This document shows, one piece after another, positions 14,637 through 25,949 of a stretch of 64,000 bases of DNA. The notes beneath the pieces are model-generated. The model saw only the letters and a list, made by a program, of their open reading frames with translations. It did not search any database and was not told the origin of the DNA. Every line of letters starts with the position of its first letter. The first letter of the stretch is position 1. Source of the DNA: Glandiceps talaboti (lineage: Eukaryota; Hemichordata; Enteropneusta; Spengelidae); the NCBI RefSeq assembly GCF_964340395.1, contig NC_135549.1, positions 1,178,501 through 1,242,500 of the forward strand, in the 5' to 3' direction. Position numbers and translations under genes: made by a program.

Positions 14637-14939
14637 TAGTCACGGTATAAACGGTCGCCATTTTCTCTCCACAGTATCGTTTGCAGTTAATTGCTTAGTT
14701 CCCAACTTATTAAGGGAAGGTCAAAAGATATTTGATCAGAAAAGTGTGAAACATGTAAATTTGATATCAAGATATAGACGACTCCAATCGATGGACTGTT
14801 GATAATTAATATGACTACTTTTGTAAAGTTACGAGATTTACTCAGGATTTTGCTTCTAAGTAGACGTATGGGTGTACGAATCTAAGATTACTGTAGACAT
14901 AGCACACGAGCTGTATTCGTCTTATTGCAACACAAAAAT

Positions 14940-15475
14940 ACATTATTCAATTTCAACGTACACCTTTTCCTCGTCGCATGCACTGTTCTTCATTATTCAA
15001 TTTCAACGTGCACCTTTTCCTCGTCGCATGCACTGTTCTACATTATCCAATTTCAACGTACACCTTTTCCTCGTCGCATGCACGATTCTACATTATTCAA
15101 TTTCAACGTGCACCTTTTCCTCGTCGCATGCACTGTTCTGCATTATCCAATTTCAACGTACACCTTTTCCTCGTCATGTCGTCGAATGCACTGTTCTACA
15201 TTATCCAATTTCAACGTACACCTTTTCCTCGTCATGTCGTCGAATGCACTGTTCTACATTATCCAATTTCAACGTACACCTTTTCCTCGTCATGTCGTCG
15301 AATGCACTGTTCTACATTATTTTAATTTCAACGTACACCTTTTCCTCGTCGTATGCACTGTTCTACATTATTTTAATTTCAACGTACACCTTTTCCTCGT
15401 CGTATGCACTGTTCTCCATTATTCAATTTTCAACGTACACCTTTTCCTCGTCGCATGCTCGGTTCTACATTACTT
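14940..15475 (+). repeat. 50/57-bp minisatellite, about 10 copies
   Basis: The core 'ttcaacgtacacctttt' followed by 'cctcgtc' recurs at about 14950, 15000, 15050, 15100, 15150, 15207, 15264, 15326, 15376 and 15427. The early units are 50 bp. The central ones are 57 bp because 'gtcgcatgca' becomes 'gtcatgtcgtcgaatgca'. Since neither 50 nor 57+50 keeps one frame, the three long overlapping + strand frames (up to 233 codons, rich in Ser-Ser-Phe/Leu-His-Tyr) are repeat artefacts. Confidence 0.95.
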
Positions 15476-15581
15476 CCAATTTCGTATTATTTCACCTTCT
15501 CTTTGGTCTACAGTGCACAAGTACAACATGCAACAGCGTAATTACTGTACCAAAGCTTATATTTATAAAATGAACCTGTAA

Positions 15582-17204
15582 TAATATTACTTTGCTTAGC
15601 TACTATGGTTACCAATGTCACATCCACATCCTGACAACAAAACGTCAACACCATATTAGAAAGAAGAGTCTAAATTATTCCGTTCACCTAACCCGATATT
15701 TTATTGGCAACGTAAAACAGCAGTTTGTGAGAGAAGTGAGATGATTGATGGAGGACTTACTCACTATTTTATTTCGGTTTCATTCTGCCTTTGAGTTTTC
15801 GATCATAAAACGTATAAATAAATCATTGGTCCTTCGTTGAAATACGTCATATATTAAGTCCGCATAAAGCTGTTTTGAGCAAAGGACTATAAATTAAGAT
15901 TTCCTTCTACCCTTCCTTCGTCAGGGAATGGTTTATAACCAGTGAATATTCTATACAATAGCGTACACATATGCTTCATGGGTCTCTCCTTTCTGCGTTC
16001 TATCTTCGTAAAATTTAGGAAATTACTATAAGCAGGTTTTTTGTCGTGACAAAACGTAAGAATATATGAAAGGCAATGCCATCAACTTGTTGTTTTTATT
16101 ATTCCAAGCCTTTGTGTGTACGTGTTCTTACAACGCTAACTATGAAAGCTGTTTGGAAATCTCATATCACCAAATCCATCATCTATATGTACACCTGTGC
16201 TCGGGGCAACATGTGTCAACTGCTGAGACTAGATAAAGCAACTCATGTCGCTGAATATGTGCAAGATTCACAGACAGATACCGTTTCCTAAATACCCTCC
16301 AAGATATAGAAACAAATCATTGTACGGCGGAAGATGTTACTTGAATACTCAGGGGGATGTTTTATCTCTGTTTGCTCTTCGCGCATAAAGAGGGTGGCAT
16401 TTTATTACATTTGTTTGGTATGAGATAAATCGTCACGTATATATCATTCCGTGTCACTGCAGTTTACTTCAGAATCTATGCTCAGAATAGCTATTTTGGT
16501 ATAAAATATATATTCATGGCATTCTTAGTGGTTATGACGATGTGTTTTAGAGGCACAGTTGTTTTCTCTACGCTACAATAAACGATGACAGTATGCCAAG
16601 ACATCCTGAAGGATAAACCTGAACTGTTTGTAGATTTAGTCAGTGACGTCGACCATGATGCATAAGCACAAGGAGCCTTCATTCATTCGTCAATTTGATA
16701 TTTCAACAGCTGTACGTGTATCCTCCATATTAAGTTCATCTAAAGTGTCACCCGTCTTCATTTTCATCTTCAGAGTCCTGTGTCAAGACCGAGCCATGTC
16801 TAAATATTACAAACACTAAGTAGTGTAGAAGCAAATTCTAAGACAGTGCTAAGCTTATGTTTTTGGGTATTTGATTTCTGAAAATATCTTCATTGAACTT
16901 AAAGTTAAATATTAAATTTAAAAATCAAACCATTTAGGCTACTACATAACTACAGTAAATTGCAGAGTACTGTTCACTTGCTCTGTTTGATACAATCATG
17001 CAAAAACCAATAAGAAACTGTACATTCATGCAATTTCTTGCTAAAATTAGTCTGAATAGTGCGCCTAAACTTGCTGCAACTAGATGTAGAAAAGCGCTGT
17101 CAATGTTTTGATGTTTACATTTGATGTCTGCATAGTGGCACGATGGCTCATTTCATTTAGACAAACTATAGCAAGAAACTGTATTCATTCAATTGAATCT
17201 TTAA
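15582..17204. other. intergenic, nothing recognised
   Basis: Between the 50/57-bp minisatellite and the LINE remnant I find no repeat array, no exon with plausible splice sites and no conserved domain. Confidence 0.5.
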
Positions 17205-17600
17205 AGAGTAGCATTTGCAGTGTCTTATTGGTTTCCGCGTAGTTGTATCGACCAGAGAGCGTTTGACAGTAACATGTATATGAAGCTACTGTGCATATTT
17301 AGGTTAAGTGATCATACTTTAGAAATGGAATTAGGTAGAAGGAGATCCCCAAGAGTTCCTGTTGATTTAAGATTTTGTAAAAGATGTAATTCAAATTTAG
17401 TTGATGACGAGATGCATTTTATTTTAGACTGTTCAATTTTCAGTATACAAAGAAAAAAATTGTTCAAAGAATGTGATACAAATGTATAACAATAAGTAGT
17501 ATTAATAGAAATTTATCTTTTTTAAATATTATGCAATACCATCATCTTCCTCTTGCCAAATTTTTGAAAAACTTGTAAAGATATTAATGTGTTAGTGAGA
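17205..17600 (+). pseudogene. LINE ORF2 C-terminal fragment, frameshifted
   Basis: The frame from about 17250 reads FRLSDHTLEMELGRRR, then CKRCNSNLVDDEMHFILDC. This is the hallmark C-terminal region of animal LINE-encoded endonuclease/reverse transcriptase proteins: an 'R-L-S-H-x-L-x-x-E-x-G-R' motif followed by a CxxC...HxxxxC zinc-binding-like cluster. The frame stops at 17487. The next frame then continues with the expected tail (NRNLSFLNIMQYHHLPLAKF, ending at a stop near 17578), so a frameshift separates the two. There is a stop just upstream (17202-17204) and no reverse-transcriptase or endonuclease core, so this is a dead, 5'-truncated copy. It is followed directly by (TTG)n, a plausible tail or insertion site. 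The identification rests on recognised motifs, not a search. Confidence 0.75.
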
Positions 17601-17606
17601 GAAATT

Positions 17607-17632
17607 TTGTTGTTGTTGTTATTATTAATATT

Positions 17633-17671
<39 letters not shown>
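17607..17671. repeat. (TTG)n/(TTA)n microsatellite
   Basis: Trinucleotide TTG units with a short ATT-rich interruption at about 17620-17634. It directly follows the LINE remnant and may derive from its tail. Confidence 0.95.
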
Positions 17672-17673
<2 letters not shown>

Positions 17674-18304
17674 CCATACTGTATTCACTGACGATACACC
17701 ACACGCACCGTGGGAATACTGTTCATCAGTCATTAGATTCAAAAGTCATAGGTAACATACTACTAAGTACCAGGTATGACGAAACATAGCCTTAGAGCTG
17801 TGACCTTATACTTTAATATTGGGTTACACGGCATGTACACCGTGACATAGAAATTCAATATTTGTCTGAAATTCACAGTTATTCTTGTATCAACAAAAAA
17901 TGAAAGACTATATGTACTTGTTAGGACGATAAGACTAATTCTGGTCCTATTAAATAGACCGACAATAATTCCAGTTATTTCTATGACATGAATACCTTCT
18001 ATAAATCAATACACTCTATAAATAAGTTAGTAATTTAATGAAAGTAAATCCACGTAAATTGTAGGGTGTAGGTAGAGAAAGTTAATGGTTTATAAAATCA
18101 GTTATTTATAATAGCTTAAATACTGTCTACTAACTGTAGCGATTAACAATAAAATAACCACTTGAATTTAAAGATTACAGATCAAATTTACATACGTATA
18201 GTTGTCTATGCCATTTTGTCCAGTGAATGATAAAACCCCATGTGATTTAAAAAATATCATTAAAGTTTAATAACAGGGTTTAGAATAAACATTTTACAGA
18301 CATA
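17672..18304. other. AT-rich spacer, nothing recognised
   Basis: AT-rich spacer between the (TTG)n tail and the 52/60-bp minisatellite. No frame or repeat stands out. Confidence 0.5.
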
Positions 18305-18307
18305 TAT

Positions 18308-19050
18308 TGTCACACATACAAAGCACCTAATTTGTTTATCCATGTCATTGCCATGCATGCATTATACATACAAAGCACCTAATTTGTTTATCCATGTCAT
18401 TGCCATGCATGCATTATACATTATACATACAAAGCACCTAATTTGTTTATCCATGTCATTGACTTGCATGCATTATACATTATACATACAAAGCACCTAA
18501 TTTGTTTATCCATGTCATTGCCATGCATGCATTATACATACAAAGCACCTAATTTGTTTATCCATGTCATTGCCATGCATGCATTATACATTATACATAC
18601 AAAGCACCTAATTTGTTTATCCATGTCATTGACTTGCATGCATTATACATTATACATACAAAGCACCTAATTTGTTTATCCATGTCATTGCCTTGCATGC
18701 ATTATACATACAAAGCACCTAATTTGTTTATCCATGTCACTGTCATGCATGCATTATACATACAAAACACCTAATTTGTTTATCCATGTCATCGACATCC
18801 ATACATTATACATACAAAGCACCTAATTTGTTTATCCATGTCATTGCCATGCATGCATTATACATACAAAGCACCTAATTTGTTTATCCATGTCACTGTC
18901 ATGCATGCATTATACATACAAAACACCTAATTTGTTTATCCATGTCATCGACATCCATACATTATACATACAAAGCACCTAATTTGTTTATCCATGTCAT
19001 TGCCTTGCATGCATTATACATACAAAACACCTAATTTGTTTATCCATGTT
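18308..19050 (+). repeat. 52/60-bp minisatellite with higher-order structure, about 13 copies
   Basis: Each unit carries 'acaaagcacctaatttgttt' followed by 'atccatgtca' and a variable 'ttgccatgcatg' block. Units differ by one or two copies of 'cattata' (short about 52 bp, long about 60 bp) and by point variants (ccatgcatg, acttgcatg, tgtcatgcatg, gacatccatac; aaagcacc or aaaacacc). The first half reads as two repeats of a three-unit block (short, long, long with 'gactt'). The second half repeats a different multi-unit block. A TATA/CATG-rich palindrome (tgcatgca) sits in every unit. It is non-coding. Confidence 0.95.
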
Positions 19051-19165
19051 TCTGATGTTGTATGTTACTCGTAATGGTATCCATATACGCTCAACGACAA
19101 AGAATCGAACAAACTTTCTACGTGAGGCCTTTAACCGTAGGAAATTTACAACTGAGACATGTGAC

Positions 19166-19238
19166 ATTTATTTATTTATTTATTTATTTATTTTATTTTA
19201 TTTTATTTTATTTTATTTTATTTTATTTTATTTTATTT
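19166..19238. repeat. (ATTT)n then (ATTTT)n microsatellite
   Basis: Six or seven ATTT units pass into about ten ATTTT units. Confidence 0.95.
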
Positions 19239-19239
19239 G

Positions 19240-19388
19240 ATATTATTTGTGTCCTGTAAGTCAACGGGCTGGATGTGGCTCTTCGTGTAAAATGTATTTA
19301 AGTATGATTTGATAAGGCCACATTGGACACCCGAATAAACAAGTAACATAACATAACATAACATAACATAACATAACATAACATAACA
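19240..19388 (+). mobile_element. probable retroelement 3' end with (ATAAC)n tail
   Basis: A unique ~95-bp segment ends in AATAAA (19334-19339), followed at once by about nine ACATA/ATAAC units (19341-19388). A poly(A)-signal-like hexamer abutting a short-unit tandem tail is typical of non-LTR retrotransposon 3' ends in invertebrates. I see no coding remnant, so the family is unknown. It could also be a microsatellite by chance next to AATAAA. Confidence 0.45.
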
Positions 19389-19389
19389 C

Positions 19390-22300
19390 TGACAGGACAG
19401 AGTACCTTTGATTTATCTTCCCATTTTGTGGACGTTTCTTTAACAGGATAGTTTGTACAAGACATGATACATTGAATGAGGAAAAAATCTAATTCTAACA
19501 AAAATAATATCATATACTGTAAATCCGTGAAATACAACTCCAAACACAAGGGCTGATGCAGCATAGTTCAAGTGATATGTCTTACTTACTACAGTCATTT
19601 TAACTCTCGTTTCACATCAAACTAACTCATTATTTCGATCATCAAATACTAATGTCGTGATAAAAAGCGATTCTCCCATTCACCACTATCTCTGTATAAG
19701 TCTAAAAGTAGCCATCGCAAAGTCTACAATGTCACACAAGAAAGTCCATGTAAGCTAAGACGTTCAATATCTCTCTCTCATATAATTCAAACGAATGCAA
19801 TCTTTACGATAGAGTTATCTGAAATTCAGTGCAGATTTGTCCATTACAGGGAGGTTAACAAGAGGCGTTATTTATTATGCGTTGTATAGCACCACACTCT
19901 AGTATCAATCATATATCACTACAGGACTTGTCAACTAAACTGAAACGACTTCTAGGAAATGACATCTCTCTACGAAACCGGAATGTTTGAGAGAAAGCTT
20001 CGGAGTGGCGCTTCCACTATTTTTTTTTTCAAACGAAGCCTGAAGTTAGTTCTGCCAATGAACGAAAACAACGAGAAAGGTTTTGCACCAATAACAATTT
20101 CATGTATATGTTATTCTCACCATCCACATACTACAATTATTGTTTTGTAATGCTCCACATTATCTGATCTGACTTGTAAAGTTTGATATTTTGTACATTT
20201 GTAGATAAGTTTAGAATATTTTGTAAGCCAATAATTCCTGGCAATAAAGTTATATTATCATTATCATTATCATTATTAGAATAACTCGTGTAATTCTCCA
20301 TACTAAAACACTTATACATACGAGGTCGTAAATGTTTGTGTACACATACAATTAATAATTTCCCATTACATAAAACTGTGTTTTGATAGTCTCCAGTTAC
20401 CATCTCAGTTTATACACTGGAGTTAAAGGTCGATCTCATTAGAAATGCTTGCTATATAGTCACTGAGGTGAAAAAATGTGGTAAATGTGATTAGGAACAC
20501 TTGATTTAAGGCTAGCAGCCGTCGAAAAGAAGATGAACTTTACATGATAAAAGTCATGTGTTTTGTATCGATAGCCCATCTCTCTCCCTAGGGATACATT
20601 TGTTAGATTCCTGTAAAGGATTGCAGCATGACCCGATCTTGTCTTTAACTAAAAATAGTTGTAACTCAAATCTCAAGATACGATGATTCCAAAACGAGCA
20701 TCAAAACCGAGATTGTTTGTATGATTGCACGTGCCTCATTTGTCACTATTTCTACGGCCATGAATTATTTAATGTGTCTGTTTATTTTGACACAGAATAT
20801 CAAGAGTGTCATTGAAATAGTAGTATTAATTACAACGTAATCTATCTACATGCATGTGTACATTTCAATTTAAGCCACCAAATCACTTAGGAAGGACCTG
20901 CCCTAATACATGGGCGAAAATTGAACTTGGAGTTATTTTTTACCATTCACGGACACAATCAAAGACATTCCGCAATTAAAGTGTGTTTTTCGCCTCCTAA
21001 AAGCTCTAAGAGGGGTAAACATTGGAATGTTGTAGCTTGATATAATCTTCTGTAAAAAAGACATAGGTGGCTATATATTCGACCTTCGACACCATGTCAG
21101 CCGTCAACTCGCTACAGTACACAGTAAAGGTTTCATAACACTCCTGTAAATCATCTTTAGCTGTGAAGTTATTTTTCTTGAAATTGGAAGCTTAACCCCA
21201 GTCATTTGAAAATCATAAATTTTATCTCACTAGTCATGAATATTTTAATAACTGACGGAAAGACACGTTCGGATTTCTCAAATAACAGACCATACTATAA
21301 CTAAAACCTTATTGGACAGCATACAGTAAATAGACATGTTGTCTGTTACCACCCATACTTTATAGCCACTGACTACCTTGGTAGAATTATATGTTTCATA
21401 TTCTGATATTATTCCCCGTTGGGGCTCATTTATATTGTTGTCAGTAGACTGTCATTTTGATCGATTTCTCTGCTGAAATCAACATGATTTCCTTTCACAT
21501 TATGAACCCAACAAAAAAGCGTCAAAATGGACTATCCTTTCTACATCAGAACTAATCTATTTGTCAGAATTCTGCCTTTCAAGATCATAGATCAAGGTCA
21601 TGAAAAGTTGACACTTAGGATAATGTTTTTGGTTGAGTGTAATTCGAATGTTGGCGTGTGGAAAAGTGAGGAAATCTGTGCCCATATTAAAGACAAAATT
21701 GATCGAACAAGGATATCGCCATTTGAATATAAGGCCTAAACAATTGTGTCCAATTACGCTCAATTTTAGATTAGGTGGTGGGTAGATTTTTGATTTTATT
21801 TTTTTTCCATGTATGAGTGTCTAGTTCAGGTAGTTATGTTTTCCGTTGTTTTCCATATGGTCTCTATGTTATTCCCATCAGATGTACTGCCATTACAGAT
21901 TGGAAGATTTTGTCTTTGTCAATTTCTGCATCCTTTCTCGCGAGATTTCATAGTTTTCGAGATTTTTTTTTCTCGAATACGTAAAAACGAGTTTAGGGTC
22001 GGCAATGAAAAACTAGGTGGGATTTGGTAACCGGAAGCAATTAATTTTTTGTAGGCCCAACTAGTATATTGGTTATATTATTTTGAATATAGCTAGCATA
22101 AGACTATACGCTGTCATGACAATTTGTCTAGGGATATTGATTAGTGATATGAAAGCACGTTGAATTTATCATATTTGATATATCATCTTTATCATGTTAT
22201 GTTATGTTATAATTTGGTGGCAGATTGTTTTTCCTTTTTCTCTGTCCAATTACCATTACCATCACGTAGTATTAACCATGCTCCATTCACATCTCCACTG

Positions 22301-23060
22301 TATATGAAACTCTGTTTTCAACCTCAGCCACTCTCCTCCAAGGTTGCTTCGACGAATTTATAGTCAATCTACACATGTATAACATATTGACTGGATTCCA
22401 GATGTAATTTGCGTCACTCTAGCTGTGTAGCAAACCACCTATTTTAGACTAGTCAGTGATACGGTTCGTTTACTTCATTGGTAAGTTTTCTAATCTACTG
22501 GTTTATTGTTAGAAATCCACCGACAGTACTTTGCAAACAAATTTCTGATATTTTTTTAGAAGATAGTAATAAGACAATATAGTATAGGCTATATTTCGGT
22601 TATCATGTAGGTTGACGAAATGCTAACTTTTGACGATATATGTCCCATATGGTATGGAAGGTATTGAGTAAGTGGTTTGTTTGATCACGCCAACGAATTA
22701 CGTGCTGCTGTTTCGACCTGGACACAAATCGATACCGACACAAGATAAATTTATCTTGGCACAAAAGGCGCCGCCAGTCTTCTGTGTGAATAATTTCTGT
22801 AGTGTTCTCAGTCAGCTTATCAGAGTGAATGTTGTGCATTGAATGATTGATTGGTTGATTTCAATGAATATCGAATCCTTGCCAAGATGTGTCTGTCGTG
22901 TATCTGTGAGTCATATCGACCATTTGTTTCGTACTGATATACGCTGACGAAATAGACACGTTGTCAAGTGGAAATGGACACCGGAGCTGACGAACAATCA
23001 CATCTCCATCACCTTATATAAACACATGTCATTGGATACACGTTCCTGTCCAGTTCGAAT
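19390..23060. other. gene-free intergenic DNA
   Basis: Apart from a retroelement-like 3' end at about 20137-20279, I see no gene, array or recognisable element. Frames are all under 90 codons and unremarkable. Confidence 0.55.
20137..20279 (+). mobile_element. probable LINE-type 3' end with (ATT/ATC)n tail
   Basis: The stretch ends 'ggcaataaagttata' with AATAAA at 20243-20248, then ATC/ATT trinucleotides to 20279. This resembles the 3' terminus of L2/CR1-like LINEs. There is no coding sequence to confirm it. Confidence 0.45.
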
Positions 23061-23067
23061 GTCAGAT

Positions 23068-23202
23068 TTATTCATTCATTCATTCATTCGTTCATTCATT
23101 CATTCATTCATGCATGCATGCATGCATGCATGCATGCATCCATTCATTCATTCATTCATTCATTCATTCATTCATTCATTCATTCATTCATTCATTCATT
23201 CA
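23068..23202. repeat. (ATTC)n with an internal (ATGC)n block
   Basis: TTCA units flank seven ATGC/GCAT units at about 23110-23138, after which TTCA resumes. The 60-codon frame of Ser-Phe-Ile-His repeats is an artefact. Confidence 0.96.
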
Positions 23203-23479
23203 GAATAAATATTTTGTTTCTTGATTAGAATCCTTTACATTTTTTTTTCAAACAGAGATTTGATACTGTAAACGTAACCAACTTTAAAGGTCTTCTTTGC
23301 TTCCCACTGTAACTGTTATGTATTTGATAAGGTTAGTAAATCATCTGTCTATGGAAATACCGATGTTTGATTACTCGTAAATCATCCAAACAAAATATAT
23401 GTTCTGTATATGCTATAAGTGCCTTGGAAAAATAGTGTTGGACTGATTTCTATTCCACTATGCAGTAATGAACACACAA

Positions 23480-23480
<1 letters not shown>

Positions 23481-23512
<32 letters not shown>

Positions 23513-23534
23513 TGTATGTATGTACGTATGTATG

Positions 23535-23568
<34 letters not shown>

Positions 23569-24045
23569 TGTACGTATGTATGTATGTATGTATGTATGTA
23601 TGTATGTGTGAGTATGTATGTATGTATGTGTGTATGTATGTATGTATGTATGTATGTATGTATGTATGTATGTATGTATGTATGTATGTATGTATGTATG
23701 TATGTATGTATGTAGGTAGGTATGTATGTATGTATGTATGTATGTATGTATGTATGTATGTATGTATGTATGTATGTATGTATGTATGTATGTATGTATG
23801 TATGTATGTATGTATGTATGTATGTATGTATGTATGTATGTATGTATGTAGGTAGGTAGGTAGGTAGGTAGGTATGTATGTATGTATGTATGTATGTATG
23901 TATGTATGTATGTAGGTAGGTAGGTAGGTATGTATGTATGTATGTATGTATGTATGTATGTGGATATGTATGTATGTATGTATGTATGTATGTGGATATG
24001 TAGGTAGGTAGGTAGGTAGGTAGACTCAGTGTAGGTAGGTAGATA
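23481..24045. repeat. long (ATGT)n microsatellite with (AGGT)n islands
   Basis: About 560 bp of TATG/ATGT units with single-base variants (TACG, TGTG, TGGATA) and AGGT islands at about 23713-23720, 23850-23872, 23913-23928 and 24001-24022. It is open on both strands (up to 224 codons of Tyr-Ile-His-Thr on the minus strand) only because no unit contains a stop in those frames. Confidence 0.97.
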
Positions 24046-24059
24046 GTAGAGTGCAAGGA

Positions 24060-25445
24060 GGGATATTCAATACTCAGTGATTAAACTCACGTACACGCGT
24101 TTACGACGTAATCAAGACATTAGTTGTTAATGAAAAGACGTGTCATTAAAACTTACTGACATATATACTTATACACTGTCATATGGGAAAGGTATGAACT
24201 GAAGGCTCCACATGACGCGACTTTCTCCCTTTGGATATCATCGTAAAAAAGGGTATATTTGATATGATATCTCATTCATGTGTAGACCGTGTAGACCAAT
24301 AAAAATTTCTATGTCTCCAATGACCCGACCGTGTCCGTGTAAACTTATCTAGAGAAACTACATCCCCGAACTCGTCATGGTTTTGCATGGATCATTAACC
24401 ACTACAAGAATTTCATAAATATCAGCATCGACAATTCTCTACGTTAGGGAGTACAAAGAACAGAGTAAAACTAATACGGTTTCTAACTATCAAGAGTGTC
24501 AATTCGTAGTAACAGCATACTCCACAAAGTGGATATGTACGATGAACTTTGACCTGATATTGACTAACACACAGAGTCAAGGGCTTGGACAGGAATTTAA
24601 TTTTATCATAGAAGAATATTCACCTTGATTTTTAGATGTTTTGTGTAGCGATTAGTACTCAGCCTCAGGTTTCTATCATAAATTTTAGATTAAATGGAAA
24701 CGTGACCGAACGTAAGAGCTTTTCTCCCCGGTAGCAAATCGTGAGATACTAAAATGCTAACTACGTTGTCATTCTACTTCAAGAAATTGAACTACATCAA
24801 TGTCTATACCGCCTTATGATTTAACTAGTTGTTTAAAAAGTCACAAATTGAACATAATTCGCTGCGGAGGTAAAGTTTATGTATACTTTAATTTGTTGTC
24901 ATTCTTTAAAGTGGTCAAATGTCGGATAACTATCTCGAAGGAGATGGCCTCATAACTTGGTTCATTCACAATCTGTATTCTGTTCACGTGAGGAGTATGT
25001 CTTGTATGGATTTATGACTACGGCGCTGGGTCTCAGGTTACCAACAAGGTGTATTTACCGTTAACATTAATCTGTAGAACTCAACAGGCAAATAACAAGC
25101 TTTCTTGATTAGTCTCGCATACGACAGTCTGCAAGAGTAGACTTTAACTGACGTGGTCTTATCTGTACACCAAAATAAACTGAATTATAGTGATGGTAAA
25201 TTTGACTTAAACGTGCTTATAACATCTGAACGTGTATTTCTTTGAAAAATAACGTATTTCCTAGTTTCATATCGAAATTGAATACATGTGACGTCAAGAT
25301 ATCATTATTTACTGGATTCACGTTTACAGGAATATCAGTATATCATGAGCTGTTTATAACAAAATATAGTTTCTATATATAATTTATGAAATGTGCCATT
25401 ACTGTCCAGGTCGTCAGTGTTGTGTGAGTTTCTATGATTTGAATT
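24060..25445. other. intergenic, nothing recognised
   Basis: No repeat array, domain or credible exon found. Confidence 0.5.
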
Positions 25446-25456
25446 TCCATACGATA

Positions 25457-25640
25457 TAGATTAGATTAGATTAGATTAGATTAGATTAGATTAGATTAGA
25501 TTAGATTAGATTAGATTACTTTATTGACCAATATGACTATAAAATCGAAAAGGAATATGTCTTGGTGTTGCTAAAACGATCAACAGTACATGACAAATAC
25601 AGCATGATACACATAAATATAGTACATACAATACAATAAT
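25457..25640 (-). mobile_element. probable minus-strand retroelement 3' end with (TAATC)n tail
   Basis: Read on the minus strand, a unique segment ends '...ggtcaataaag' (AATAAAG) and is followed by about twelve TAATC units (+ strand 25457-25518, seen as GATTA). That arrangement of unique 3' UTR, AATAAA and pentanucleotide tail is typical of CR1/L2-like LINEs. It lies head-to-head against the + strand LINE remnant that starts at about 25650. No coding part is visible on the minus strand. Confidence 0.5.
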
Positions 25641-25649
25641 ACAATGCCT

Positions 25650-25947
25650 TTTCACATGCTGCTCCTAAACTCTGGAATTGTTTGCCAACAGAACTTAGAC
25701 TTTGTAACTCTGTTGACATTTTTAAACGAAAACTGAAGACTCATCTTTTTAAGAAGGCGTATGCCTAGTTTTAATTTTGTTTCATTAGTTGCTACTTTTA
25801 TCTATGAACTTTGGACTTGTGGGACTTTGAACGTTTTAACTTTTATCCCTTTTCAGTATGTATTCCTTTCACCTTTTTAGTTTTGTTCAGCGCCTCTGAG
25901 CAAACCCTATTTGTTATACTGGCGCTCTATAAATGTTATTATTATTA
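25650..25947 (+). pseudogene. 5'-truncated LINE: end of ORF2 plus 3' UTR
   Basis: The frame at about 25650-25768 reads FSHAAPKLWNCLPTELR, then IFKRKLKTHLFKKAYA and a stop. This is the very end of a non-LTR reverse transcriptase ORF: the widespread 'APKLWN-LP-ELR ... FK-LKTHLF' motif. About 150 bp of 3' UTR follow, ending 'ggcgctctataaatgtta' and a short (ATT)n tail at about 25930-25947, the usual terminus of L2/CR1-like LINEs. Everything upstream of the last ~40 codons is missing, so it is a dead 5'-truncated insertion. The exact clade cannot be settled from 40 residues. Confidence 0.8.
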
Positions 25948-25949
25948 TT

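Noticed and set aside
14872-15581. Three overlapping + strand frames of 115-233 codons
   Set aside because: They translate a 50/57-bp minisatellite in all three frames at once.
23382-24056. 224-codon minus-strand frame of Ile-His-Thr-Tyr repeats
   Set aside because: It is a direct translation of (ATGT)n, and similar frames are open on the other strand. No non-repeat coding sequence is attached.
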